Shown here: positions 7,888 through 16,059 of the stretch, one piece after another | Layout of the letters: the number at the start of each line of letters is the position of its first letter | Numbering within the stretch: the first letter of the stretch is position 1 | Assembly: GCA_964526505.1 (NCBI GenBank) | Contig: CAZGJC010000019.1 | Coordinates: 1-33,370 of the forward strand | From: SVTX01 sp964526505 | GTDB lineage: Bacteria; Bacillota; Clostridia; Oscillospirales; CAG-272 | DNA: 33,370 nucleotides | Direction: 5' to 3' | Program-made: the position numbers and the translations under genes | The notes under the pieces: model-generated | The model's input: the letters and a program-made list of their open reading frames with translations, nothing else | Databases searched by the model: none | What the model was told of the DNA's origin: nothing

Positions 7888-7974
7888 CTTATGCACCTCC
7901 TTGATTTTTTTCGGAAGCGTTTGGCATACAGCACATTTGAGGCTGTTTTACGCTTTTATACAATGACATCGTAT

Positions 7975-8004
7975 ATTATACAACAAGTTCCCTATATTTG
8001 TCAA
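7975..8004 (-). promoter_or_regulatory. Strong sigma-A promoter of rpmH operon
   Basis: On the minus strand TTGACA (7999-8004), an 18-bp spacer ending in TTG, and TATAAT (7975-7980): consensus hexamers. The predicted leader is about 80 bases. The rest of the 264-base gap (7888-8151) holds this promoter, the rpmH leader and the rpsT terminator; no DnaA-box cluster was seen. Confidence 0.8.
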
Positions 8005-8088
8005 GGATTTTTTGAAAAAAATCTACACGATTTTTATAATATCTGGAATATTTTCCGAAAACAAGAGAGAAAAGTTGCGTTTATACGA

Positions 8089-8134
8089 TAAATAAAAACG
8101 GCGATACTTGAAGGTGAGAACTTCAAATACCGCA
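8089..8134 (-). terminator. Terminator of rpsT
   Basis: On the minus strand GCGGTATTTGAAG pairs with CTTCAAGTATCGC around a short loop, followed by CGTTTTTATTT. It lies directly after the rpsT stop codon. Confidence 0.85.
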
Positions 8135-8151
8135 ATTTTTATATAATGAAA

Positions 8152-8418
8152 TTATTTGTTAAGACCGTTGAGTGCTTTGGTGAACTGGCTCTTCTTATGA
8201 GCGGCTGCATTCTTGTGAATGATGCCCTTAGATGCGGCAACGTCAATTCTCTTAACTGCAACCTTATATGCTGCCTGAGCCGCCTCCATATCACCGGAAG
8301 CGATTGCTGCGTGGTACTTTTTGATGTCTGTCTTCATTGCGGACTTGAACATCTTGTTTTGAAGCGTTTTTGTAGCAGTAACCTTAACACGCTTTTTTGC
8401 TGATTTAATATTCGGCAT
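8152..8418 (-). CDS. rpsT: Ribosomal protein bS20
   Basis: An 88-residue basic, helical protein of the small ribosomal subunit. The pattern MPNIKSAKKRVKVTATKTLQN, the middle AAIASGDMEAAQAAYK and KGIIHKNAAAHKKSQFTKAL are diagnostic for bS20. The ribosome site TGGAGGTAGAGAA directly precedes the ATG. It is a single-gene unit with its own promoter (8508-8536), a leader of about 80 bases and its own terminator. Confidence 0.98.
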   Translation of the reverse strand: MPNIKSAKKRVKVTATKTLQNKMFKSAMKTDIKKYHAAIASGDMEAAQAAYKVAVKRIDVAASKGIIHKNAAAHKKSQFTKALNGLNK

Positions 8419-8450
8419 TTCTCTACCTCCATCTGAAAATTAAATATGAA

Positions 8451-8479
8451 GTACGGACGCCCTCAGTCTGAGAGGGTAC
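8451..8479 (-). promoter_or_regulatory. Hairpin in the rpsT leader
   Basis: In the 5' leader of rpsT, on the minus strand, CCCTC pairs with GAGGG, with GTAC on both outer sides. It lies about 33 bases before the start codon. A ribosomal protein leader that binds bS20 is possible; this is inference from position only. Confidence 0.35.
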
Positions 8480-8507
8480 ATCGGGACAGCCGTTCACATA
8501 CTGTTAT

Positions 8508-8536
8508 ATCATATCACAAATTATTTTAAATTGCAA
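8508..8536 (-). promoter_or_regulatory. Promoter of rpsT
   Basis: On the minus strand TTGCAA (8531-8536), 17-bp spacer, TATGAT (8508-8513). Confidence 0.65.
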
Positions 8537-8617
8537 GTGTTTTCTTGAATTTTTTTGAAATTTTCGGAAAATATTTTAAATATGAGAAAAAAACGGAATT
8601 TTTCGGTGATTTGACGT

Positions 8618-9751
8618 TTATTGTTTGGACGTTTCTTTCGCTTTGAGTTCTATTGTGATTTTTGTTTTCGTTGCGGGAAGGTTATAATATTCTTCCCATT
8701 CGTATCCGCTTGCCGATATGATAAATATACGATAATCGGCAGGAGAAATTTTGAAGGAGGCTTTTCCTTCTGCGTCGGTATACGAGTATACCGGCGTCTT
8801 TTTCGTTGCTATATCGAAAAGTTTGAAAGTTACGTCGCTCACGGGGTTTTTGTTCTCGTCGACAACTGTAATTTCATACTGCTCAATTGTATGAGACGGT
8901 TTTTCCGCAACCGCAAGTCCGGTGCCTTTTACGGGTTCTACGAAAAATGCGTCAAGTATAACTATTTGCTTGACGGGAGACGTTACGTTATTTGTGTAAC
9001 TGTCCTCTTCGAGTTCGCAGAAAGATATGGAATTTACGACGTCATAACCGGCTACGACGTATCCGAACGTTGCATAAAGTCCGTCAAGGTCGGTTGACGC
9101 TCTACGCATAATGAAAAATTCCGAGGTGGCGGAATCTCTGTCAACCTTGCGTCCCATGGAAACAACACCCGAGACGTGTAAGAGATTATTTATATGCCCG
9201 TTTTCGGTAAATTCTCCGTATACGGCATCTGTTTCGGTTTTGTCTCCGCTTGTGGTTTTTCCGCCTCCCAAAACCATAAAGTCCTCTATTCGGCTTATGA
9301 TTTTATTTTTATAAAAAGAGGTGCCGACAAGTTTTTTGAAATTTTGAACCGTAAGCGGGGCGATATCCTCTCTGAGTGCAATGATAATGTCTCCGTAATT
9401 TTCAACTCTCACGGCGACAAAATCTGTCTCGGCGTCGGATTTTGCAAAGTCTTTATATTCGTATGCATCAATTTGAGAGGTGACTTTTTCCATATCGACA
9501 TATGTTCCAACGCCTGTGTTTGTCGTATTATAGTATGACCCTTCCGTGTCGGTATCTTTTGCGGACACATATTCCGGATACTGAAAAGGCGTGTCTGCGT
9601 CAGGGTCCGTGTTATCATTGTCGTTTTTTAATACGGCAATTATTATTGACGTGCATATCGCAAGAACAACGAGAACAACGGCGGAAATTATGATGAAGTT
9701 TCTTGCCTTGTTATTTTTGCTTTTTTCACATTTTGTTTTTTTTGCGGACAT
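8618..9751 (-). CDS. Membrane-anchored cyclophilin-type prolyl isomerase with C-terminal Ig-like domain
   Basis: A 377-residue protein with a short basic cytoplasmic start, one membrane helix (about 18-41), an acidic linker, a cyclophilin domain (about 111-272) and a C-terminal beta-sandwich-like domain (about 291-372; YEITVVDENKNPVSDVTFKL, YTDAEGKASFKI) resembling CnaB/carboxypeptidase-regulatory-like folds. Cyclophilins speed proline isomerisation in folding proteins; this one would act outside the membrane. The catalytic arginine is present (SRIEDFMVLGGG, Arg154) and SEFFIM aligns with the usual SQFFI. The divergent GYVVAGYDVVNSI aligns with the usual FGKVxxGxxVVxxI. The start at 9751 was chosen for GAAAGGA upstream and because longer in-frame starts run into the promoter. 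Confidence 0.85.
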   Translation of the reverse strand: MSAKKTKCEKSKNNKARNFIIISAVVLVVLAICTSIIIAVLKNDNDNTDPDADTPFQYPEYVSAKDTDTEGSYYNTTNTGVGTYVDMEKVTSQIDAYEYKDFAKSDAETDFVAVRVENYGDIIIALREDIAPLTVQNFKKLVGTSFYKNKIISRIEDFMVLGGGKTTSGDKTETDAVYGEFTENGHINNLLHVSGVVSMGRKVDRDSATSEFFIMRRASTDLDGLYATFGYVVAGYDVVNSISFCELEEDSYTNNVTSPVKQIVILDAFFVEPVKGTGLAVAEKPSHTIEQYEITVVDENKNPVSDVTFKLFDIATKKTPVYSYTDAEGKASFKISPADYRIFIISASGYEWEEYYNLPATKTKITIELKAKETSKQ

Positions 9752-9839
9752 TTTATAAATTCCTTTCTCAAAACGGTCGATGGTGAATTTTTTGATTGAT
9801 ACACGTACACAACCGCAGTATAAAATTATCACTTCTGTA

Positions 9840-9868
9840 ATTCTATCATTTTTGCGATATAAAGTCAA
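9840..9868 (-). promoter_or_regulatory. Promoter of the cyclophilin gene
   Basis: On the minus strand TTGACT (9863-9868), 17-bp spacer, TAGAAT (9840-9845); start about 80 bases before the chosen ATG. Confidence 0.65.
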
Positions 9869-9966
9869 GAGCGTATTTTGACGACTTGAAAAATTCGATA
9901 TAATTGCGACTTTACGCTCATAAAATATATAATACGGCGTATATGTGATGCCACGGAGGAAGTTTT

Positions 9967-11061
9967 ATGGATAAAGACAAGATTGAAGAATACGTGTTTA
10001 AATTCATATTTTTACTATGTATTTGCACGTTCGTTTATTTTATTTGCAAGATTTTTTGGAAACCGATGATTCCCTTTATATTGGCGTGGATAGTATCTTA
10101 TCCGATTCGTACTCTCTCGCAAAAAATTTCAGTCAAAATAAAAATTCCTCAAAAAATTGTGACGATTATTATTGTTCTGTCTGTGATTGTATTGGCGGTA
10201 TTATTTATACGATTTGCAGGCGGATACGTTGTGAGCCAGGTGAGTAATCTTGCCGAAAAATTCTCTGAAAATCCCGAATGGATAAACGAGAGTTTGAATA
10301 TGGCTGTTGAAAAAATCAAATCATTCGGAGGAATATTCTCACGCATATCGGAAATCTTTGACGAAAGTGAATTTTCCATCGTCTTTCAAAAATTGGAGGA
10401 TGCGGTCGGAAATTCTGCGTCATGTACGGTTGAAAAAATTTATTCGAGACTGTCCTCTTTCGTGTTGTCTGTCATATCGGGATTGCCGTCGTTTTTTATG
10501 GCTTGCGTTATGTTCGTAATTTCTTGTTTTTATTTTTCTTGCGACGGTGGCGAAATAAAAGAAAATATTTTTTCGTTTCTGCCGGAAAAGATTATAAAAA
10601 AGGCAGAATATGCCAAAACAGTCACGAAAAAGATTTTGAAGGGATATTTCGGAGCGTCTTTTCTTTTGTGTCTGTTTACGTTTCTGATTGCTTTTATAGG
10701 TCTTGCCGTTATCGGATACGAATATGCTTTTATTGTTGCGGTATTGATTGCGATTGTTGATTTTTTGCCCGTGTTCGGAGCGGGTACGGTAATGATTCCG
10801 TGGGCTTGTGTGAATTTTCTTTGTTCAAACACAAAATTCGGTATGGCGATACTTATCCTGTATGCGATAATTACAATTATACGGCAGATATCCGAGCCGA
10901 AAATAATAGGAAAAAATATAGGTCTGGGTGCGATTGCCACGTTGATTTTGGTTTATGTAGGCATGAGAATTTTCGGGTTTGCGGGTATATTTATCGCACC
11001 GTTTGTCGGTGCCGTCGCAAAGGAGATTTTGCTGTCAATTAAAGGAAAAAGTGCCGAATGA
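9967..11061 (+). CDS. YtvI-like membrane protein, AI-2E transporter family
   Basis: A 364-residue membrane protein of the AI-2E/UPF0118 family, closest in character to the YtvI group of sporulation-associated integral membrane proteins. The usual architecture is visible: two paired N-terminal helix regions (about 10-55 and 60-90), a hydrophilic extracytoplasmic stretch (about 90-165), then five or so helices with the family-typical VDFLPVFGAGTVMIPW and EPKIIGKNIGL. The true substrate is unknown for this group; some members of the wider family move ions or export signals. GGAGGAAG lies 7 bases before the ATG. It is followed after 16 bases by the transketolase promoter, so it is probably a one-gene unit. 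Confidence 0.88.
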   Translation: MDKDKIEEYVFKFIFLLCICTFVYFICKIFWKPMIPFILAWIVSYPIRTLSQKISVKIKIPQKIVTIIIVLSVIVLAVLFIRFAGGYVVSQVSNLAEKFSENPEWINESLNMAVEKIKSFGGIFSRISEIFDESEFSIVFQKLEDAVGNSASCTVEKIYSRLSSFVLSVISGLPSFFMACVMFVISCFYFSCDGGEIKENIFSFLPEKIIKKAEYAKTVTKKILKGYFGASFLLCLFTFLIAFIGLAVIGYEYAFIVAVLIAIVDFLPVFGAGTVMIPWACVNFLCSNTKFGMAILILYAIITIIRQISEPKIIGKNIGLGAIATLILVYVGMRIFGFAGIFIAPFVGAVAKEILLSIKGKSAE

Positions 11062-11077
11062 TTTTAAAGTTATTCTA

Positions 11078-11106
11078 TTGACAACAGTTTTGTGATATAG
11101 TATAAT
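11078..11106 (+). promoter_or_regulatory. Consensus promoter of the transketolase genes
   Basis: TTGACA (11078-11083), 17-bp spacer, TATAAT (11101-11106): a perfect sigma-A promoter. It begins 16 bases after the preceding stop codon. Confidence 0.85.
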
Positions 11107-11124
11107 TATCAATGAAAACATATG

Positions 11125-11179
11125 GCGGAACGAAGAGTTCCGCAAAAGAATTTTGTTGCACCAAAACATTTGTGCGACA
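11125..11179 (+). promoter_or_regulatory. Two hairpins in the transketolase leader
   Basis: The leader of about 85 bases holds GCGGAAC/GTTCCGC (11125-11143, 5-nt loop) and TGTTGCAC/GTGCGACA (11154-11179, one G-U pair). Neither is followed by a T-run, so they are not terminators. They may stabilise the mRNA or bind a regulator; no known riboswitch is recognised. Confidence 0.4.
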
Positions 11180-11197
11180 GCGAAAAGAGGGATATTT

Positions 11198-12037
11198 ATG
11201 GAAATTACAAATAAACGTAGGCTCGCACTTGCGGCGGAAAAGATAAGGCTAGGCATTATCGAATCTACTCATTCGGCGTCCTCGGGTCATCCGGGCGGTT
11301 CGCTTTCGATCGCCGATATTCTGGCTTATCTTTACTTTGAAGAGATGAATATAGACCCCAAAAATCCCAAAATGAATAACAGGGACAGACTTGTGCTTTC
11401 AAAAGGTCATACCGCTCCCGCACTTTACAGCGCATTGGCGTTACGTGGATTTTTCGATTTCGAAGATCTTAAAACTCTCAGAAATATAGACAGTTATCTC
11501 CAAGGTCACCCGGATATGAAAGGAACACCGGGAGTTGATATGTCCACTGGTTCTTTGGGACTCGGACTTTCTTGTGCTTGCGGTATGGCTCTTTCTGCCA
11601 AAACCGACGGCAAGGACTATCGTGTTTATGCGATAGTCGGAGACGGAGAAAGCGAAGAAGGTCAGATATGGGAGGCGGCGATGTTTGCTTCGCACTACCG
11701 TCTTGACAATCTTTGCGTAATTATCGATTCAAATAAGTTGCAAATAGACGGTCCCGTAGCCGACGTTATAGGTCCCGCACCGTTTGAACCCAAGTTCGAA
11801 GCGTTCGGATTTAACGTAATTACAATAGACGGTCACGACTTTGACGATATAGAGAGAGCGTTTAAATCCGCTCGTGAGTGCAAAGGAAAGCCCACCGCCA
11901 TAATCGCAAATACAATAAAGGGCAAAGGCGTTTCCTTTATGGAAAATCAGGTTAAATGGCACGGAAACGCTCCGAAAGACGAACAGTATGAAGAGGCTGT
12001 TGCACAAATTAACGCCAGAATTGCGGAAATCGGCTGA
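11198..12037 (+). CDS. Transketolase, N-terminal (TPP-binding) subunit
   Basis: The 279-residue first half of a split transketolase, which moves two-carbon units between sugar phosphates in the non-oxidative pentose phosphate pathway. SGHPGGSLSIADIL near the start, LSKGHTAPALY, and the thiamine-diphosphate motif GDGESEEGQIWEAAMFASHY ending in NKLQ are all present. The start at 11198 follows AAGAGGGATATTT. The partner subunit lies 63 bases downstream and supplies the pyrimidine-binding and C-terminal domains. Confidence 0.95.
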   Translation: MEITNKRRLALAAEKIRLGIIESTHSASSGHPGGSLSIADILAYLYFEEMNIDPKNPKMNNRDRLVLSKGHTAPALYSALALRGFFDFEDLKTLRNIDSYLQGHPDMKGTPGVDMSTGSLGLGLSCACGMALSAKTDGKDYRVYAIVGDGESEEGQIWEAAMFASHYRLDNLCVIIDSNKLQIDGPVADVIGPAPFEPKFEAFGFNVITIDGHDFDDIERAFKSARECKGKPTAIIANTIKGKGVSFMENQVKWHGNAPKDEQYEEAVAQINARIAEIG

Positions 12038-12100
12038 TTTTTCGGTTGAAGTTTGATTGGGTGCGAAATTATAAATTATTTCGGAAGGATAAAGTATAAT

Positions 12101-13042
12101 ATGTCAGAAAAAATAGCAACAAGAGAAGCCTACGGTAAGGCGTTGATTGAATTTGCCGATAAATACGATTACGTGGTGCTTGACGCAGACCTTGCGGAGG
12201 CAACTAAAACAGTAATGTTCAAAAAGGAATATCCTAACAGATTTTTCGATTGCGGAATTGCTGAGGGTAATATGATAAGCGTTGCGGCAGGTATCGCAAC
12301 AACCGGAAAAGTGGCATTCGCTTCGTCGTTTGCGATGTTTGCGGCAGGACGTGCATTTGAACAGGTAAGAAACTCTGTTGGATATCCACATCTCAACGTG
12401 AAAATAGGTGCAACACATGCGGGAATAACGGTAGGTGAGGACGGTGCCACACACCAGTGTCTTGAAGATATTGCACTTATGCGTACAATTCCCGGTATGA
12501 CTATTGTAAATCCGTCGGATGCAATCGAGGCACGTGCCTCGGTTGAAGCGGCGATTACAACGGACGGTCCGTTCTATCTCAGATTCGGACGCTCGGCGAC
12601 TCCGATTATAAACGACAATCCGAATTACAAGTTTGAACTCGGAAAAGGCGTTTTGCTTGGTGAGGGAGATGACGTGACCATCATCGCCACGGGTCTTATG
12701 GTAAATATGGCTATCGAAGCGTCAAAAATTTTGAGTTCGGAGGGAATTTCCGCAAGAGTTGTAAATATTCACACCATAAAGCCCATTGACAAGGACATTA
12801 TTATTGAGTCGGCAAAGAAAACGGGTGCGATTGTTACAGCGGAAGAACACAATATCATAGGCGGTCTCGGATCTGCGGTGAGCGAGGTTGTTTGTGAAAA
12901 TTGTCCCGTCCCAGTTATCAAAGTTGGTATAAACGACAAATTCGGTCGTTCCGGAAAGGTAGATCCGTTACTTCAAAGATATGGTCTTACCCCCGAGAAC
13001 ATTGTCGAAAACGCAAAGCGTGCAATTGCAATGAAAGCATAA
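12101..13042 (+). CDS. Transketolase, C-terminal subunit
   Basis: A 313-residue partner of the upstream gene, carrying the transketolase pyrimidine-binding domain (RFFDCGIAEGNMISVAAGIA with the cofactor-activating Glu, and the FAMFAAGRAFEQVRNSVGYP stretch) and the C-terminal domain (AEEHNIIGGLGSAVSE). Its similarity to DXP synthase and PDH-beta proteins is usual; the neighbour makes transketolase the right call. AAGGA lies 11 bases before the ATG. A terminator shared with the convergent gene follows. Confidence 0.95.
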   Translation: MSEKIATREAYGKALIEFADKYDYVVLDADLAEATKTVMFKKEYPNRFFDCGIAEGNMISVAAGIATTGKVAFASSFAMFAAGRAFEQVRNSVGYPHLNVKIGATHAGITVGEDGATHQCLEDIALMRTIPGMTIVNPSDAIEARASVEAAITTDGPFYLRFGRSATPIINDNPNYKFELGKGVLLGEGDDVTIIATGLMVNMAIEASKILSSEGISARVVNIHTIKPIDKDIIIESAKKTGAIVTAEEHNIIGGLGSAVSEVVCENCPVPVIKVGINDKFGRSGKVDPLLQRYGLTPENIVENAKRAIAMKA

Positions 13043-13053
13043 TTATTACAGAT

Positions 13054-13090
13054 AAAAAAGCAGGTACGAAATTTCGTATCTGCTTTTTTT
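13054..13090. terminator. Bidirectional terminator between transketolase and the DUF4340 gene
   Basis: A near-perfect hairpin, GCAGGTACGAAATTTCGTATCTGC (13060-13083 without the loop being clear of the stem), is flanked by AAAAAA on the left and TTTTTTT on the right, so it can stop transcription from both sides of these convergent operons. Confidence 0.85.
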
Positions 13091-13103
13091 GTGTGGAAAA
13101 TTA

Positions 13104-16046
13104 TCAGTATTTTCCGTTTGATTCGACTTCAATACCGTTTAGCACTTTTTGAACGTCGGAAATTATTTTTTCGGCATATGAGGAAATTGTGTAGAACTTT
13201 CCGTGTGCGTTTGCGGAATTTGAAACTCCGGTTTCGTCAACGGATTCTATCGTAATATAGGCACGCCTCTCGGAAAATTTATAAAATCTGTATACGAGAG
13301 TCATTGAGTTGCCCTTCAAATCCTCGGCGTTGACCGTTATTTTGAGAATGCAAGGGTTCCCCGTCTCGTTTGACGTAAAATTATCGAGGGAGCGATACTG
13401 CTCCATCTCTTCCTCTGTTAGAGTACATTCTCCCTCAAAACTGCCGTAGAGCATTGCCATATACAATTGTTGAAAGTTATATATCGCAAGGTGCGATTCG
13501 GTGTTTCCGAGGCTATCGGTAGTAGAATATGAATAATTAAGTTCTTTTCCGTTTGCATATACCGATGCGATAAACTTGTTGGTCGAAAGTTGGATCAGTC
13601 CCGCATCTCCCGTGTCCGGCGATACGGTTAATAAATCCCCATCCGCCGTGACGTAAAATTCACCGCTTCCCCAAACGCCAGGAGCGACTTCGCTCTTTTT
13701 TGCGTTGCGACGCTCTCCCGTTGCTTTGTTATACAATTGGAGCATATTTGTCTCTGAATTATACGACAAAACTTCTCCCGTATTTGCATATACCGTTTCA
13801 AGAACACCGTGAGAACTTACGTCGACACCGCCCGCTTGGAGTTTACCGGAATTTTTATCGGCAATATAGATATTATTTGCAACTGCCGACAACGTTGCCC
13901 AATTTGCGGTTTTGGGGTTGACGATAATATAAGACCCCTTGGCGGTCACGTAAATATTACCCTCAAACCATTCTCCCTTGCCTGCTTTCTCATATGTGCT
14001 TGTGAGTTGTTCTCCTACCGAAGAGTTTTGCGGGATAAGGAATGCGTATTGAGAAAATCCGTTAGTCACAAAACAATCCGACGTGTATGCCACGTCAAGC
14101 AAAACAGATTGACCGGACGATGACTGTCCTCCGTTTGCGTCAACGGCAACAACCGAGGCGTAAAGAACGTACTTTGAGTCTTTATACGTTATATTGTAGT
14201 AATAGTAAATATACGTATCCGTCGTGCCGTCGTTGTCGGTATCTGTTGATTCAACTTCACAGAGAAGAAAATTATCGCTTTGCGGAGTTCCACTGCTGTA
14301 TGGTATTCCCGTTATAAGATAGTCACTCTTATATATTGACTGCAATTTTTTGCCGTCCTCAGAAATACCGAACAAGCCGTCATCCTTTTTGATTTCGTAC
14401 GAAATGTCTCCGCCGTTGTCAAATTTATTTTCGGTGATTGGCAAAAACGTTCCGTCTTGTGTGGCGGATTTATCAAGGTCAAAACGAATTTTATCCGTCT
14501 GTGGTGATTCTACGGTAATATCCTTTATATGATTGATGCTGAATTGCATATAACTTGGGTCGTACCATTCAAGTTCGCTCCATGAAAGGAAATTAAACGA
14601 ACTTTCGTCAACGCACACTATCATATCGTACATTTCAGAATATGCATAGTAAGAACCGTCGGGGTTTTGCGATGAAATGCTGACTTTATTATATACAGGG
14701 GCATCGTTTCCTTCTTCGTCCGTGTTAAGATATGTGAAAGTCATAACCTTATCGGGGTTTTTAAGTCCGTATTTTTCAAGTTCGGACTCCGAGGGGGAGA
14801 GTTTGATTGTGCCGACAAATTCGGTCTCATAAAGATTTTTGAGCATTTGAGAGACCGACGTGGAATTTATATAATACCCTTGTGAATAGTCGAGGAATGA
14901 TACGTACGGAAGTGTGGCGTAAAGGCTGTTTTCTCTTTCGGAGAGGTCTTGGAAAGAGAAATGACAAATTTTTTTGCTGTTTTTCTCAAAGACTTCTTTA
15001 TAGTATTCGTCGTATTCCTCGATTTCTTCGTCTGTTGCGAAGTCTCTGTTGAAGTCGCCGAACTTTTCACTCATGAGTGAAAAAATCGTTTTATAGTCTA
15101 TATCCCGGTATATTATGAAATTTTCTACGTTGACGTAGGTGCTTGAAGACATAGGATAAACTATGGACGGCGATATTACCGATTCCACGCTTTTGATAAT
15201 ATAATCACCTATACCGGATGACGCCAAGATATAGATGCCCTCACGCTCGGAGCAACGAACGTAGTAACTTGATCCCGTAACGGTGGCATCTCCGAAATAC
15301 AAATCAATTGATTTTCCGTCGGCAAGCGTTAATTTTGCGTGAGCGGGAAAATAATCATATTCGGTTACGATTTCATTGCCGTCATTATCGACGGTGTTTT
15401 CATATCTTTTCTCCTCTGCGAGACCATATTCCGCAAAATTTATTTCTCCGTTTTCGAGTTTTTTCGGATTTTCGAGTTTCATTATAGAAAGCGGATACGT
15501 ACAGGACGACATAAGATATGCGAATGATTCGCTTGAAAATTGCACGTCTTCGTGACCTTCAAGTACAAATTCATTGAGATTGCTCCTCAAAAAGGCATAG
15601 GACCCGTGAATATTTGTCACGTCTATTCTGTCTACTATGCGTGATTTGTCATACAATGCGTTACCTTGTGAATTGTAGGCGTTGTAATAAAGTTGAGGAA
15701 ACAGCAATTCCCTGCCGTTGTCTATGGTGTACTGACCGCTTGATTTATCTATTAAAACAAGTGTGCCGTTACGTGTGACGTAGTATCCGTCTTCCGTGAT
15801 GTCGCACACATTTCCATCAGTGTCGACAAGGGCATATTCCCCGTTTACTTTTTTGATGTGATACAACGTGCCGTCCGAAGGGTCGGAAAATTCTATCGGC
15901 AGATTGGTAACTATTTTTTTTGCCGCAAAAAGACCTATTGCAAGTAAAACAATCGAAAATACGAGAACAATTGCCACTATACGTTGCCTTGCAAGCATAT
16001 TCTTTTGCTTTTTTATATTATTTTCGGTGTGATTTAATTCTGACAT
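13104..16046 (-). CDS. DUF4340 domain-containing membrane-anchored protein
   Basis: A 980-residue protein, last gene of a Gld-type ABC cluster. A single N-terminal membrane helix (RIVAIVLVFSIVLLAIGLFAA, about residues 22-42) is followed by a very long, largely beta-rich extracytoplasmic part. Stretches such as YGLAEEKRYENTVDNDGN, LTLADGKSIDLYFGD and the later YGLKNPDKVMTFTYLN match the style of DUF4340, in which short units of the type xYGLxxP-xxVxxxxxDG recur. DUF4340 proteins are common companions of GldA/GldF/GldG-like genes in Clostridia, spirochaetes and Bacteroidetes; the biochemical role is unknown. AGGTGA lies just before the ATG at 16046, 13 bases after the upstream stop. Confidence 0.8.
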   Translation of the reverse strand: MSELNHTENNIKKQKNMLARQRIVAIVLVFSIVLLAIGLFAAKKIVTNLPIEFSDPSDGTLYHIKKVNGEYALVDTDGNVCDITEDGYYVTRNGTLVLIDKSSGQYTIDNGRELLFPQLYYNAYNSQGNALYDKSRIVDRIDVTNIHGSYAFLRSNLNEFVLEGHEDVQFSSESFAYLMSSCTYPLSIMKLENPKKLENGEINFAEYGLAEEKRYENTVDNDGNEIVTEYDYFPAHAKLTLADGKSIDLYFGDATVTGSSYYVRCSEREGIYILASSGIGDYIIKSVESVISPSIVYPMSSSTYVNVENFIIYRDIDYKTIFSLMSEKFGDFNRDFATDEEIEEYDEYYKEVFEKNSKKICHFSFQDLSERENSLYATLPYVSFLDYSQGYYINSTSVSQMLKNLYETEFVGTIKLSPSESELEKYGLKNPDKVMTFTYLNTDEEGNDAPVYNKVSISSQNPDGSYYAYSEMYDMIVCVDESSFNFLSWSELEWYDPSYMQFSINHIKDITVESPQTDKIRFDLDKSATQDGTFLPITENKFDNGGDISYEIKKDDGLFGISEDGKKLQSIYKSDYLITGIPYSSGTPQSDNFLLCEVESTDTDNDGTTDTYIYYYYNITYKDSKYVLYASVVAVDANGGQSSSGQSVLLDVAYTSDCFVTNGFSQYAFLIPQNSSVGEQLTSTYEKAGKGEWFEGNIYVTAKGSYIIVNPKTANWATLSAVANNIYIADKNSGKLQAGGVDVSSHGVLETVYANTGEVLSYNSETNMLQLYNKATGERRNAKKSEVAPGVWGSGEFYVTADGDLLTVSPDTGDAGLIQLSTNKFIASVYANGKELNYSYSTTDSLGNTESHLAIYNFQQLYMAMLYGSFEGECTLTEEEMEQYRSLDNFTSNETGNPCILKITVNAEDLKGNSMTLVYRFYKFSERRAYITIESVDETGVSNSANAHGKFYTISSYAEKIISDVQKVLNGIEVESNGKY

Positions 16047-16059
16047 ATGATCACCTGAA

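Noticed and set aside
7888..8151. Replication origin next to rpmH
   Set aside because: No dnaA and no cluster of TTATCCACA-like boxes is visible here or elsewhere; isolated near-matches (for example near 17788) are what chance would give.
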